Below, one piece after another: positions 46,825 to 55,884 of a stretch of 55,926 nt of DNA. Location: assembly GCA_945952315.1 (NCBI GenBank), contig CAMFIE010000027.1, positions 1 to 55,926 of the forward strand, in the 5' to 3' direction. The DNA comes from an uncultured Rhizobium sp. (GTDB taxonomy: Bacteria; Pseudomonadota; Alphaproteobacteria; Rhizobiales; Rhizobiaceae). Made by a program: the position numbers and the translations under genes. Numbering within the stretch: the first letter of the stretch is position 1; the number at the start of each line of letters is the position of its first letter. The notes beneath the pieces are model-generated. The model had not been told where the DNA came from. It saw nothing but the letters and a program-made list of their open reading frames with translations, and made no database searches.

Positions 46825-47942
46825 AAAAACTGCGCTTTCTCCTCCACACCCTGCTGGCCGCGGCCCTCCTTGCCGTCGGCACTGCGCCATCTGCCGCTGC
46901 CGTCTCGCGCATCAAGGACATCGCCTCGCTGCAGGCTGGCCGCGACAACCAGCTGATCGGCTACGGCCTGATCGTCGGCCTGCAGGGCACGGGCGACAGC
47001 CTGCGTGCCTCGCCCTTCACCGAGCAGTCCATGCGCGCCATGCTGCAGAACCTCGGCATCTCCACGCAGGGTGGCCAGTCGGGCGCCAAGAACACGGCCG
47101 CCGTGATGGTCACCGCCACGCTGCCGCCCTTTGCCAGCCCTGGCAGCCGCATCGACGTCAATGTAAGCTCGCTCGGCGATGCCTCGTCGCTGCGCGGCGG
47201 CACGCTGATCATGACCTCGCTGTCCGGCGCCGACGGGCAGATCTATGCGGTCGCGCAGGGCAGCGTCGTCGTCTCCGGCTTCACCGCGCAGGGGCAGGCC
47301 TCCAGCGTCACTGAAGGGGTCACCACCTCCGGCCGCGTGCCGAACGGCGCGATCATCGAGCGCCAGCTTCCCTCCCGCTTCAAGGACGGCATCGATCTCG
47401 TCCTGCAGCTGCGCAATCCCGATTTCACCACTGCCGTTGGCCTTGCCAATACGGTGAACCGCTATGCGACGAAGAAATACGGGGCGCCCATTGCCGAGGC
47501 GCGCGACAGCCAGGAAATCGCCGTCCAGAAGCCGAAGACCGCCGATCTCGCCGGCCTCATGGCGGAAATCGAAAATCTCGAGGTCGAGACCGACACGCCG
47601 GCCAAGGTCGTGGTGAACGAGAGGACGGGCACCATCGTCATCGGCGCCGATGTCCGGGTTTCCAAGGTCGCCGTCTCCTATGGCACGCTGACCGTCCAGA
47701 TCACCGAGACGCCCCAGGTCATCCAGCCCGAACCCTTCTCCAAGGGCCAGACGGCGCTCCAGCCCCAGACGGACATCACCGCCCAGAAAACCGGCGGCAA
47801 GGTGGCCGAGCTCGAAGGGCCGGATCTGAAGACGCTCGTCGCCGGCCTCAACAATATCGGCGTGAAGCCCGACGGCATCATCGCCATCCTCCAGGGCATC
47901 AAGTCCGCGGGGGCCCTCCAAGCGGAGCTCGTTCTGCAATGA
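46821..47942 (+). CDS. flgI: Flagellar P-ring protein FlgI
   Basis: 373 residues with a signal peptide (about 1-26, ending SAAA) and the family core RIKDIASLQAGRDNQLIGYGLIVGLQGTGDSLR. Forms the periplasmic P ring around the rod. The C-terminus (LNNIGVKPDGIIAILQGIKSAGALQAELVLQ) is typical. Coupled to flgA before it and motE after it. Confidence 0.97.
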   Translation: MKKLRFLLHTLLAAALLAVGTAPSAAAVSRIKDIASLQAGRDNQLIGYGLIVGLQGTGDSLRASPFTEQSMRAMLQNLGISTQGGQSGAKNTAAVMVTATLPPFASPGSRIDVNVSSLGDASSLRGGTLIMTSLSGADGQIYAVAQGSVVVSGFTAQGQASSVTEGVTTSGRVPNGAIIERQLPSRFKDGIDLVLQLRNPDFTTAVGLANTVNRYATKKYGAPIAEARDSQEIAVQKPKTADLAGLMAEIENLEVETDTPAKVVVNERTGTIVIGADVRVSKVAVSYGTLTVQITETPQVIQPEPFSKGQTALQPQTDITAQKTGGKVAELEGPDLKTLVAGLNNIGVKPDGIIAILQGIKSAGALQAELVLQ

Positions 47943-48562
47943 TTGACAGATTGATCCATTCCCGTTCGCTCGCCGCCGGCACGGCTGCCGCAGCCCTTCT
48001 GGTGATCGGCCTTCTCTACCCCGTGCGGGCGGAAGAGGCCCAGGCCGAGCCGGCTTCCGCGGCCGAAGCGCCCGTGGAAGCCGCTGCAAAACCGCCGGCC
48101 GATGGCGCGGGGGCGCAGGCCTATCCCAAGCCGCGCCAGGTGGGTGACATGACCTCCGAGGAGGAGATCCAGAAGTTCTGCACCAACATCGCCGATGCCG
48201 CCAAGGACCGGCGCTACCTGTTGCAGAAGCAGGAACTGGAGAAGCTGCAGACCGACATCAATGCCCGCATCACCATTCTCGAGAAGCGCAAGGCGGAATA
48301 CGAGGACTGGCTGAAGCGCCGCAATGATTTCCTCGCCCAGACGGAGGCGAACCTTGTCAGCGTCTACAAGACGATGAAGGCCGATGCGGCCGCCCCCCAG
48401 CTTCAGGAACTGAAGCCCGAGATCGCCGCATCGATCATCATGAAACTTCCGGCCCGGCAATCGGGCCTGATCCTCAGTGAAATGGATCCGCGCAAGGCCG
48501 CCATGGTCGCGGCCGTGATGACCAGCGCTGCCGATCCCAATACCTCCAAGGACCCGTCATGA
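47939..48562 (+). CDS. motE: Periplasmic motility protein MotE
   Basis: 207 residues: an N-terminal membrane or signal helix (about 12-30), an Ala/Pro-rich linker, then a coiled coil (about 85-145, with LLQKQELEKLQTDINARITILEKRKAEYEDWLKRR) and a C-terminal MgtE-like segment (LKPEIAASIIMKLPARQSGLILSEMDPRKAAMV). In S. meliloti MotE is a chaperone that folds and stabilises MotC. Overlaps flgI and flgH by four bases each. Confidence 0.9.
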   Translation: MIDRLIHSRSLAAGTAAAALLVIGLLYPVRAEEAQAEPASAAEAPVEAAAKPPADGAGAQAYPKPRQVGDMTSEEEIQKFCTNIADAAKDRRYLLQKQELEKLQTDINARITILEKRKAEYEDWLKRRNDFLAQTEANLVSVYKTMKADAAAPQLQELKPEIAASIIMKLPARQSGLILSEMDPRKAAMVAAVMTSAADPNTSKDPS

Positions 48563-49269
48563 AGAAGTGTGTAACCGCGATCCTGACCGCCGCCCTGCTG
48601 GCCGGATGCCAGAGCCAGGCGGCCCGGGAAATTGGACGGGCCCCGGAAATGAGCCCCATCGGCAGCGGCCTGCAATATGGCCGTACCCAGCAGATGGCAC
48701 TTTACCCGAAGGAGCCGGCGCGCACCGCCGTCGGCTATTCGCTGTGGAACGACAGCCGCGCCGCGCTCTTCAAGGATGCGCGCGCGCTGAACGTCGGCGA
48801 CATCCTGACCGTCAACATCCAGATCAACGACAAGGCCTCCTTCGACAACAAGACCGACCGCAGCCGCCAGAACAAAAGCGGCGGCAACTGGTCTCTCAAG
48901 ACGGACCTTCTGGGTTGGGACCCTGCGACCAGCGGCGATGCGTCCTATGGATCCGACACATCCACCCAGGGCAAGGGCACCACGAGCCGGTCGGAGAAGC
49001 TGACCCTTCTCGTCGCCGCTGTCGTCACGGGCATTCTGGAAAACGGCAATCTCATCATTTCCGGCTCGCAGGAAGTGCGCGTCAACCACGAACTGCGCAT
49101 CCTGAACGTCGCCGGTATCGTGCGGCCGCAGGATGTCGATGCCAACAACACCATTTCCTACGAGCGCATCGCCGAAGCCCGCATCTCCTATGGCGGCCGC
49201 GGCCGCCTGACGGAAGTGCAGCAGCCACCGGTCGGCCAGCAGGCGGTCGATCTCTACTCTCCGTTCTGA
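48559..49269 (+). CDS. flgH: Flagellar L-ring lipoprotein FlgH
   Basis: 236 residues. Lipobox LLAGC with lipidated C17 after a short signal. Core SLWNDSRAALFKDARALNVGDILTVNIQINDKA and C-terminal VAGIVRPQDVDANNTISYERIAEARISYGGRG fit FlgH. Forms the outer-membrane L ring. Overlaps the motE stop; 12 bases before fliL. Confidence 0.96.
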   Translation: MKKCVTAILTAALLAGCQSQAAREIGRAPEMSPIGSGLQYGRTQQMALYPKEPARTAVGYSLWNDSRAALFKDARALNVGDILTVNIQINDKASFDNKTDRSRQNKSGGNWSLKTDLLGWDPATSGDASYGSDTSTQGKGTTSRSEKLTLLVAAVVTGILENGNLIISGSQEVRVNHELRILNVAGIVRPQDVDANNTISYERIAEARISYGGRGRLTEVQQPPVGQQAVDLYSPF

Positions 49270-49281
49270 CGGCAGGACACC

Positions 49282-49818
49282 ATGGCGGAAGAAGCAGAAA
49301 CCGAAGGCGGAGCGAAAAAGAAGGGCGGCGCCCTGCCGCTCATCGCTGCCCTCGCCGTGCTCACGCTGGTGGGCGGCGGCGGCGGCTGGGTGATCGGCGG
49401 CATGCTGTCGGACAAGCTCATGCCGCAGATCAAGGCCGCCCGCGAGGAGGCCGCCAAGAAGGCGGCCGCCGAAGGCGATAAGAAAAAGGAAGAGAAGAAG
49501 GACGGGGAGGGGCTGCCGCGCATCGCCACCGACGCCAACGGCATCGTGCAGCTGGAGCCCATCACCACCAATCTCGCCTATCCCTCGGAAAACTGGGTGA
49601 AACTGGATGTCGCCCTGATGTTCAACGGTCCGCCGGACGCAAAGATTGCCGAAGACATCCACCAGGACATCATGGCCTATCTCAGGACCGTTTCCCTGCA
49701 GCAGATCGAGGGGCCGCGCGGGTTCGAATATCTTCGGGATGACATTCAGGAGCGTGTTGACCTGCGCTCGGAAGGGCGCGTATCGAAGGTCATGTTCAGG
49801 ACCTTTGTCGTCGAATGA
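49282..49818 (+). CDS. fliL: Flagellar basal-body associated protein FliL
   Basis: 178 residues: a short cytoplasmic Lys/Glu-rich start, one membrane helix (about 15-40, ALPLIAALAVLTLVGGGGGWVIGGM), a charged linker (about 50-75) and a periplasmic domain. Associates with the stator and supports torque or stator assembly. Its stop overlaps the fliP start by four bases. Confidence 0.92.
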   Translation: MAEEAETEGGAKKKGGALPLIAALAVLTLVGGGGGWVIGGMLSDKLMPQIKAAREEAAKKAAAEGDKKKEEKKDGEGLPRIATDANGIVQLEPITTNLAYPSENWVKLDVALMFNGPPDAKIAEDIHQDIMAYLRTVSLQQIEGPRGFEYLRDDIQERVDLRSEGRVSKVMFRTFVVE

Positions 49819-50552
49819 TTCGATTTTTCACGGTGCTCGCCACTCTGCTGATGGTTCCCACCGTCGCGGCTGCCCAGCAGCTTTCGACGAACATCCTGAA
49901 TGTGCCCGTGGATGGCTCTGCCGCCGCCTGGATCATCCGTACCTTCGGCCTGCTCACCGTCCTCTCGATCGCCCCCGGCATCCTGATCATGGTGACGAGC
50001 TTTCCGCGCTTCATCATCGCCTTTTCGATCCTGCGTTCCGGCATGGGCCTCGCCTCCACGCCGTCGAACATGATCATTCTCAGCCTGTCGCTGTTCATGA
50101 CCTTCTATGTCATGGCGCCGACGCTGGACAAGGCCTGGCAGGACGGCGCCCAGCCGCTGCTCGACAACAAGATCACCGAGCAGGAAGCGGTCATCCGCAT
50201 TGCCGAGCCCTTCCGCACCTTCATGAGCGCCAATACCCGCGACAAGGACCTGAAGCTCTTCGTGGATATCGCCCGCGAGCGGAACCAGTCGGTCGGCACC
50301 GGCGACAAGATCGATTACCGCGTGCTCGTGCCCGCCTTCATGATTTCGGAAATCCGTCGCGGCTTTGAAATCGGATTCCTCATCATCCTTCCCTTCCTGG
50401 TCATCGATCTGATCGTCGCCACGATCACCATGGCGATGGGCATGATGATGCTGCCGCCCACCTCCATTTCTCTGCCCTTCAAGATCCTGTTCTTCGTCCT
50501 GATCGACGGCTGGAACCTGCTCGTCGGCAGCCTTGTGCGCTCATTTTCCTGA
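49815..50552 (+). CDS. fliP: Flagellar export gate protein FliP
   Basis: 245 residues with a cleavable signal peptide (about 1-21) and membrane helices at about 40-62, 78-96, 180-205 and 213-235. Signature segments RTFGLLTVLSIAPGILIMVTSFPRFIIAFSILR and PAFMISEIRRGFEIGFLIILPFLVIDLIVATITMAMGMMM are present. Core of the export pore with FliQ and FliR. Last gene of the flgB-fliP run. Confidence 0.97.
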   Translation: MIRFFTVLATLLMVPTVAAAQQLSTNILNVPVDGSAAAWIIRTFGLLTVLSIAPGILIMVTSFPRFIIAFSILRSGMGLASTPSNMIILSLSLFMTFYVMAPTLDKAWQDGAQPLLDNKITEQEAVIRIAEPFRTFMSANTRDKDLKLFVDIARERNQSVGTGDKIDYRVLVPAFMISEIRRGFEIGFLIILPFLVIDLIVATITMAMGMMMLPPTSISLPFKILFFVLIDGWNLLVGSLVRSFS

Positions 50553-50749
50553 GGAAATCCGGGCTTTTTCCTTCCCGCGCGCCTTCGAAAATTAAAATCA
50601 AATCATCCCTGTTTCTTTACCCTTTGTTTACCATGGCATGCACCGTTCGAATGCTTCTGTCCAAATTAAGTTGTCTGAAATAATTTCCACGCATCATCAT
50701 CATCACATGACGGGTTTGGTCTCCCCACGAGGAAAATGCGGAGCCGAGA

Positions 50750-50833
50750 GGCATGAAGCCATCTGTCATCACCGGTGAAGTATCAAGTCCGGTATGTCCC
50801 TCCCATAGTTCTGCGTAAAAAGGGACAATCACT
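50750..50833 (+). promoter_or_regulatory. Flagellin leader 1 with RBS-pairing helix
   Basis: TGTCCCT (50795-50801) can pair with AGGGACA (50821-50827), seven perfect pairs that bury the ribosome binding site AGGG; the loop is 19 bases. GGCATGAAGCC (50750-50760) upstream is shared with leader 3. Confidence 0.65.
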
Positions 50834-51796
50834 ATGTCTAGCATCATGACCAATTCTTCGGCGCTTGCGGCACTGTCTACCCTGCGTTCGATCGACCAGA
50901 GCCTGGAATCCACCCAGGGCGCGATCTCCTCGGGCTACCGCGTCAACACCGCCAAGGACAATGCGGCTTACTGGTCGATCGCCACGACCATGCGTTCGGA
51001 CAACAAGGCGCTCTCCACCGTTCAGGACGCGCTTGGCCTGGCTTCGGCCAAGGCCGACACCGCCTATTCCGGTCTCGACACGGCGATCAACATCGTCACC
51101 GAAATCAAGGCCAAGCTGGTTGCCGCCCGTGAGCCGGGCGTGGACCGCGACAAGGTCAACAAGGAACTGACCGAACTGAAGAACCAGCTGGTTTCGGTTT
51201 CCCAGTCGGCTTCCTTCTCCGGTGAAAACTGGCTCTACAACGACTCCTCGACCGCTGTCGGCACGAAGGAAATGGTTGGCTCCTTCACCCGCAACAGCTC
51301 CGGCTCCGTTTCGGTCCAGACCGTTGACTTCGACGCCTCCAAGGCGGTTCTGGTCGACACCAAGGTCGGCAGCCGCGGCCTTCTCACCGTGGGCGTCACC
51401 GTCCAGCAGCCCTCGGGCACGACGACCTCCACCCAGACCTACTATCTGGTGAACGTTTCCTCGGCGACCGCTGCAACCGGCACGGAAGTGAAGATCTCCT
51501 CGGCCACCACCGACGACCAGGTCGAAGGCATGATCATGGCCGTGGACGCCACGCTGAAGAGCATGACCGACACCGCCGCCACGCTGGGCGCCGTCAACAA
51601 GCGCATCGACACGCAGAACAACTTCGTGAAGTCGCTCTCCGACGTGATCGACAAGGGCGTCTCGAAGCTGGTGGATGCCGACATGAACGAGGAATCGACC
51701 AAGCTGAAGGCGCTGCAGACGCAGCAGCAGCTGGGCATCCAGGCGCTGTCGATCGCCAACAGCAATTCCCAGAATATCCTCTCGCTGTTCCGTTAA
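50834..51796 (+). CDS. flaA: Flagellin, first of the native array
   Basis: 320 residues. N-terminal helical domain (MSSIMTNSSALAALSTLRSIDQSLESTQGAISSGYRV, to about 140), a short central domain (about 140-225) and C-terminal domain ending NSNSQNILSLFR. Short complex-flagellin type of rhizobia, exported through the flagellar channel and assembled into the filament. The product is close to the next three by eye. The gene name follows the rhizobial order after fliP and could differ in this organism. It has its own leader and terminator, so it is monocistronic. Confidence 0.95.
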   Translation: MSSIMTNSSALAALSTLRSIDQSLESTQGAISSGYRVNTAKDNAAYWSIATTMRSDNKALSTVQDALGLASAKADTAYSGLDTAINIVTEIKAKLVAAREPGVDRDKVNKELTELKNQLVSVSQSASFSGENWLYNDSSTAVGTKEMVGSFTRNSSGSVSVQTVDFDASKAVLVDTKVGSRGLLTVGVTVQQPSGTTTSTQTYYLVNVSSATAATGTEVKISSATTDDQVEGMIMAVDATLKSMTDTAATLGAVNKRIDTQNNFVKSLSDVIDKGVSKLVDADMNEESTKLKALQTQQQLGIQALSIANSNSQNILSLFR

Positions 51797-51826
51797 TCGG
51801 CAGCTTTCAGGATCTGAAACCCGAGG

Positions 51827-51853
51827 GGGCCGCGCCAAAAGCGCGGCCCTTTT
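51827..51853 (+). terminator. Terminator after flagellin 1
   Basis: GGGCCGCGC-CAAAA-GCGCGGCCC followed by TTTTC, about 30 bases after the stop. Confidence 0.92.
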
Positions 51854-52020
51854 CGCATGCGCGCCTTTTTCCGTTATAAATCAGTAGATTAAAAAATAAG
51901 AACAAAAAACATTAGAGATTTACGTGTCATTAACCACGTTTGTTTAGAAAGTAGTCATACGGCAACGGACGGGCCAAACAGCAAGCGCCACAGCATGATG
52001 CACCCCGTTGCCCACGGTAT

Positions 52021-52072
52021 AGAGTCCGTAATGTCCCTGTTATTCATCATTTTAGCCAAAGGGGCACTTATC
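52021..52072 (+). promoter_or_regulatory. Flagellin leader 2 with RBS-pairing helix
   Basis: TGTCCCT (52032-52038) can pair with AGGGGCA (52060-52066): seven pairs including one G-U, covering the ribosome binding site; the loop is 21 bases. Confidence 0.65.
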
Positions 52073-53017
52073 ATGACGAGCATTTTGACCAACAACGCCG
52101 CCATCGCGGCGCTCGCTACTCTGCGCGGCATCAACTCCAACCTGGAAGACACCCAGAACCATGTCTCTTCCGGTCTGCGCATTGGTGAAGCGGCAGACAA
52201 CGCCGCCTACTGGTCGATTGCGTCCACGATGAAGTCGGACAAGGGATCGCTGGATACCGTATCGGATGCACTGGGCCTCGCCACGGCCAAGGTCGATACG
52301 GCCTATAACGGCCTGAACCAGGTGAAAGACCTGCTGGCCGAAATCCGCAACAAGCTCACCCTCGCGCAGGAATCGGGCGTCGACCGCTCGAAGGTCTTCG
52401 ATGAAATCACCCAGCTGAAGCAGCAGATCACCACGGTCGCCACCTCCTCCTCCTTCTCCGGGGAAAACTGGCTGAACAACACGGGCACCAACGCCATCGG
52501 CACGAAGGATATGGTCGGCTCCTTCACCCGTGACGGTTCGGGCAACGTCTCCCTGCAGATGATCTCCTTCGATGCCTCCGCATCCTGCCTTATCGACAAG
52601 AACACCGCCTCGCGTGGCATTCTCACCATGGCCAATACCGTCGGCACCAACAAATACCATCTTATCCTTGCAACCGGCGGCACCGCGCCGAACGGCTCCA
52701 ATGAAATCACGCTCGCCAATGCCACATCCACCGCCATTATCGGTGAAATGATGCAGGCGGTCAGCACCATGTTCAACTCGGTGGTGAATGTGTCGGGCAC
52801 GCTCGGTGCGTCCAAGGCGCGCATCGACAGCCAAGCGAACTTCGTCAAGACACTGTCGGAAACCATCGACAAAGGCGTGTCGAAGCTGGTCGATGCGGAC
52901 ATGAACGAGGAATCGACCCGGCTCAAGGCGCTGCAGACGCAGCAGCAGCTCGGCATCCAGTCCCTGTCCATCGCCAACAGCACGGCACAGAACCTCATGC
53001 AGCTCTTCCGGTCCTAA
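52073..53017 (+). CDS. Flagellin, second of the native array
   Basis: 314 residues. Starts MTSILTNNAAIAALATLRGINSNLEDTQNHVSSGLRIGEAADNAAYWSI and ends IANSTAQNLMQLFRS. The same domain plan as flagellin 1 with a slightly different central part (about 140-225). The ATG at 52073 is chosen because AGGGG precedes it and the protein then begins like all rhizobial flagellins; the frame extends upstream without family match. Confidence 0.95.
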   Translation: MTSILTNNAAIAALATLRGINSNLEDTQNHVSSGLRIGEAADNAAYWSIASTMKSDKGSLDTVSDALGLATAKVDTAYNGLNQVKDLLAEIRNKLTLAQESGVDRSKVFDEITQLKQQITTVATSSSFSGENWLNNTGTNAIGTKDMVGSFTRDGSGNVSLQMISFDASASCLIDKNTASRGILTMANTVGTNKYHLILATGGTAPNGSNEITLANATSTAIIGEMMQAVSTMFNSVVNVSGTLGASKARIDSQANFVKTLSETIDKGVSKLVDADMNEESTRLKALQTQQQLGIQSLSIANSTAQNLMQLFRS

Positions 53018-53060
53018 GGCTGGTTCCAAAGGTAGTGCGTTACAGCCAAGACTGAAGAAA

Positions 53061-53092
53061 CGGGGGCGGCAAAACCGCCCCCGAACTTTTTT
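53061..53092 (+). terminator. Terminator after flagellin 2
   Basis: CGGGGGCGG-CAAAA-CCGCCCCCG, then AAC and TTTTTT. Confidence 0.93.
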
Positions 53093-53191
53093 AAAAAAGA
53101 AAATTAGAAAGCAAGAAACTGTTAAGATCCGAATGTTAGAAAATAATCACACAACGATGATTGGTGCCTACGGGGAAAACAAGCATCAACA

Positions 53192-53272
53192 GGCATGAAG
53201 CCGCCTTTCGTTGCCGGTATCAAATCCGGATGTCCCTTCCAATGTTTCGCGTATAGCCAAGGGGCAATCATC
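53192..53272 (+). promoter_or_regulatory. Flagellin leader 3 with RBS-pairing helix
   Basis: TGTCCCTT (53231-53238) can pair with AAGGGGCA (53259-53266): eight pairs including one G-U; the loop is 20 bases. GGCATGAAGCC (53192-53202) is shared with leader 1. Confidence 0.65.
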
Positions 53273-54208
53273 ATGACCAGCATTATGACCAATTCTTCCG
53301 CACTGTCTGCACTCGCGACCCTGCGCACGATCGATACGAACATGGGCAACACCCAGAACCGTATCTCCACGGGTCTTCGCGTCGGCTCCGCTGCGGACAA
53401 CGCGGCCTATTGGGCCATCGCCACCACCATGAAATCCGATGCCGCAGCACTCTCCACCGTCAACGACGCGCTGGGTCTCGGCCTGGCCAAGGTGGAAGCG
53501 GCCTATACCGGTCTCGATACCGTCAAGGACATTCTCACCCAGATCAAGAGCAAGCTGGTGACCGCCAACGAACCCGGCGCCGACCGCACCAAGATCAATG
53601 CGGAAATCACCCAGCTCAAGGAGCAGATCAAGACCACGGCGGCCTCCGCCGCCTTCTCCGGCGAAAACTGGCTTTACAACAACTCGACCACCGCCATGGC
53701 GACCTCGAAGGACATCGTCGGCTCCTTTACCCGCGACGCGTCCGGCAATGTAGCGATCCAGACGATTTCTTTTGCAACGGCTCAGTCGAATCTGATCGAC
53801 GGTACCCAGGCGAACGGCATCCTGAGCCAGAAGCGCACCAACTCCGGCAACTTCTGGCTTGTCCAGTGCCCCGCCAACTCGAACGCTACCGGCAACGAAA
53901 TCAAGGTGGATGCGAGCACCGCCGCAACCGACCTCGCCAACATGCAGACCTCGCTGGAAGCCATGCTCTCGGACGTGATCAAGGGTGCTTCGACGCTGGG
54001 TGCGATCAAGTCGCGCATCGAAAACCAGACGAACTTCTTGAAGGGTCTCAACGAAACCTTCCAGAAGGGTATCGGCAATCTGGTGGATGCCGACATGAAC
54101 GAGGAATCGACCAAGCTGAAGGCGCTGCAAACGCAGCAGCAGCTGGGCATCCAGGCGCTCTCGATCGCCAACAGCAGCGCCCAGAACATCATGCAGCTCT
54201 TCCGCTAA
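53273..54208 (+). CDS. Flagellin, third of the native array
   Basis: 311 residues, the shortest of the four. N-terminus MTSIMTNSSALSALATLRTIDTNMGNTQNRISTGLRVGSAADNAAYWAI, C-terminus IANSSAQNIMQLFR. Central domain about 140-220. Start supported by AAGGGG upstream. Near-identical termini to its neighbours point to local gene duplication followed by change in the exposed central part. Confidence 0.95.
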   Translation: MTSIMTNSSALSALATLRTIDTNMGNTQNRISTGLRVGSAADNAAYWAIATTMKSDAAALSTVNDALGLGLAKVEAAYTGLDTVKDILTQIKSKLVTANEPGADRTKINAEITQLKEQIKTTAASAAFSGENWLYNNSTTAMATSKDIVGSFTRDASGNVAIQTISFATAQSNLIDGTQANGILSQKRTNSGNFWLVQCPANSNATGNEIKVDASTAATDLANMQTSLEAMLSDVIKGASTLGAIKSRIENQTNFLKGLNETFQKGIGNLVDADMNEESTKLKALQTQQQLGIQALSIANSSAQNIMQLFR

Positions 54209-54233
54209 GCGAAGCCGCTTTTTTTTGGATTTC

Positions 54234-54263
54234 GAAGGCCGCCGGGGCAACCCGGCGGCCTTC
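54234..54263 (+). terminator. Terminator-like hairpin after flagellin 3
   Basis: Perfect 13-base stem GAAGGCCGCCGGG / CCCGGCGGCCTTC with a GCAA tetraloop, followed by a T-rich but broken tract. Confidence 0.75.
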
Positions 54264-54329
54264 GTCGTTCTGTTTCCCCTTTCCGAGCGGGACAGCGCGC
54301 CTCTTCGCCCCGCCGCCGCCTTGCGCCAG

Positions 54330-54380
54330 GCTTGCCTTTGGTTAAAGAACAGTTAAATTATATCTTGAAGGATAAGTAAA
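54330..54380 (+). promoter_or_regulatory. Conserved upstream block, copy 1 (likely flagellin promoter)
   Basis: The AT-rich block GCTTGCCTTTGGTTAAAGAA ... TTATATCTTGAAGGATAAG recurs almost unchanged at 55754-55805. Its position about 140-190 bases before the start codon suggests promoter and activator sites; the transcription start is not known. Confidence 0.5.
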
Positions 54381-54469
54381 ACACGATAAAAGATTGGTCA
54401 TGAAGCGGCAGCCGGACGACTGGATACCAGACCCGGCCGACATGATGTCATGAGCCGCCCCCGGTCCCT

Positions 54470-54521
54470 CCCGGAATGTCCCTATTTTACGAAAGCATAA
54501 GCCGAACAGGGGCGTATTTTC
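54470..54521 (+). promoter_or_regulatory. Flagellin leader 4 with RBS-pairing helix
   Basis: TGTCCCT (54477-54483) can pair with AGGGGCG (54508-54514): seven pairs including two G-U; the loop is 24 bases. Confidence 0.6.
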
Positions 54522-55523
54522 ATGACCAGCATATTGACCAATGTGGCGGCACTCGGTGCATTGCAGACGCTCCGCACCATCGACCAGAACATGGAAGCCA
54601 CCCAGGACCAGATTTCCTCGGGTTACCGCGTAAAGGATGCCTCGGAAAATGCGGCCTATTGGTCCATTTCATCCTCGATGAAATCCGACCAGAGTTCCAT
54701 GGGCACCATCGTGGACGCGCTTGGCCTTGCCGCCGCCAAGACGGACACGACCTATGCCGGCCTCAACCAGACCATCGACCTTCTGAAGAAGATCAAGGAC
54801 AAGATGGTGACGGCCAGCGAACCGGGCGTGGACCGCGACAAGGTGGGCAATGAAATCGACCAGCTGAAGAAGCAGCTGGTCTCTGTCGGCATGTCCGCCT
54901 CCTTCTCCGGTGAGAACTGGCTCTACAACTCGACCACCGGCACGTTCCCGACGAAGAAGATGGTCGGAGCGCTCACCCGCAATGCCTCCGGCCAGATCGG
55001 CATCGAAACCATCGATTTCAACGCCGCCAATTCCATTCTTCTCGACAAGGGCGATGCCCGCCGCGGCCTCCTGACCAACCGCAACACGATTGACGACACC
55101 GGGGATATCTTCAACTACTTCCTCGTGAACATCACCTCCCAGACGACAGCCAACCAGGGGGTAACGGCAGGCACGACCAACAACACCACCACCTATTCGG
55201 CGGCGGAAATCGTCGTCAGCAGCGCGGTGACCGACAAGCAGCTGTCCGCCATGCTGAAATCTGTCGACAATATCCTGAAGACGGTCACCAACGTGACCGC
55301 CGAACTCGGCGCCATCAAGGCCCGCGTCGATTCGCAGACCAACTTCGTGAAGGATCTCGTCTCGGTGATCGAGAAGGGGGTCGGCCAGCTGGTCGATGCC
55401 GACATGAACGAGGCCTCGACGAGGCTGAAGGCGCTCCAGACCCAGCAGCAGCTCGGTATCCAGTCGCTCTCGATCGCCAACACCAATGCATCGAACATCA
55501 TGCAGCTCTTCCGCAACGGCTAA
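54522..55523 (+). CDS. Flagellin, fourth of the native array
   Basis: 333 residues. N-terminus MTSILTNVAALGALQTLRTIDQNMEATQDQISSGYRVKDASENAAYWSI; C-terminus IANTNASNIMQLFRNG. The central part (about 140-245) is longest of the four, with a Thr/Asn-rich insert (about residues 210-225, GVTAGTTNNTTTYS). It belongs to the same family and has its own leader and terminator. Confidence 0.95.
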   Translation: MTSILTNVAALGALQTLRTIDQNMEATQDQISSGYRVKDASENAAYWSISSSMKSDQSSMGTIVDALGLAAAKTDTTYAGLNQTIDLLKKIKDKMVTASEPGVDRDKVGNEIDQLKKQLVSVGMSASFSGENWLYNSTTGTFPTKKMVGALTRNASGQIGIETIDFNAANSILLDKGDARRGLLTNRNTIDDTGDIFNYFLVNITSQTTANQGVTAGTTNNTTTYSAAEIVVSSAVTDKQLSAMLKSVDNILKTVTNVTAELGAIKARVDSQTNFVKDLVSVIEKGVGQLVDADMNEASTRLKALQTQQQLGIQSLSIANTNASNIMQLFRNG

Positions 55524-55549
55524 ACGCCGCCCCACCGCGCCAAGAGAAT

Positions 55550-55576
55550 AGGCCGCCTCCACCGGGGCGGCCTTTG
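55550..55576 (+). terminator. Terminator after flagellin 4
   Basis: AGGCCGCC-TCCACCGG-GGCGGCCT followed by TTG and a T-containing tract. Confidence 0.75.
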
Positions 55577-55600
55577 CGTTTCCTGCGCCGCTTCGGCTGT

Positions 55601-55697
55601 GTCATCGTCATGATCGGGCTCGTCCCGAGCATCTGCCAAGCTATTGATCCTGTTCGACCTCGCAGAACCTCGGGACAAGCCCGAGGATGACGGAGTG
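55601..55697. repeat. RIME-like intergenic repeat
   Basis: Two inverted versions of a GTCATCnTCGGGCTTGTCCCGAG-type sequence face each other (GTCATC...TCGGGCTCGTCCCGAG at the left, CTCGGGACAAGCCCGAGGATGAC at the right, written in parts). Palindromic elements of this kind are scattered between genes of rhizobia (the RIME group). A mobile or structural role is unknown. Confidence 0.7.
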
Positions 55698-55753
55698 TGG
55701 GATAAACGGGCGGCCTTCGGCGCGTGTGGCTCCATCCGCGAGCCTTGCCCAGA

Positions 55754-55805
55754 GCTTGCCTATGGTTAGTGGAACGTTAATTTATATCTTGATGGATAAG
55801 TAAAC
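55754..55805 (+). promoter_or_regulatory. Conserved upstream block, copy 2
   Basis: GCTTGCCTATGGTTAGTGGA ... TTATATCTTGATGGATAAG, nearly identical to 54330-54380. It precedes the leader of a fifth flagellin. Confidence 0.5.
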
Positions 55806-55884
55806 TTAGATACAAAGACAGGGAGCGGCAGCCGGAAGACGCACTATCCCCGGCGGACATGACGTTATATCGCCGCGCCCCGGT

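Larger units (their letters stand above)
54209..54521. other. Intergenic region flagellin 3 to 4
   Basis: 313 bases holding the terminator at 54234-54263, the block at 54330-54380 shared with the region before the fifth flagellin, and leader 4. Confidence 0.6.

Noticed and set aside
51995-52072. N-terminal extension of flagellin 2 (and the similar one at 53195-53272)
   Set aside because: The in-frame upstream codons read through the leader; a ribosome binding site and the conserved MTSI N-terminus support the later ATG.
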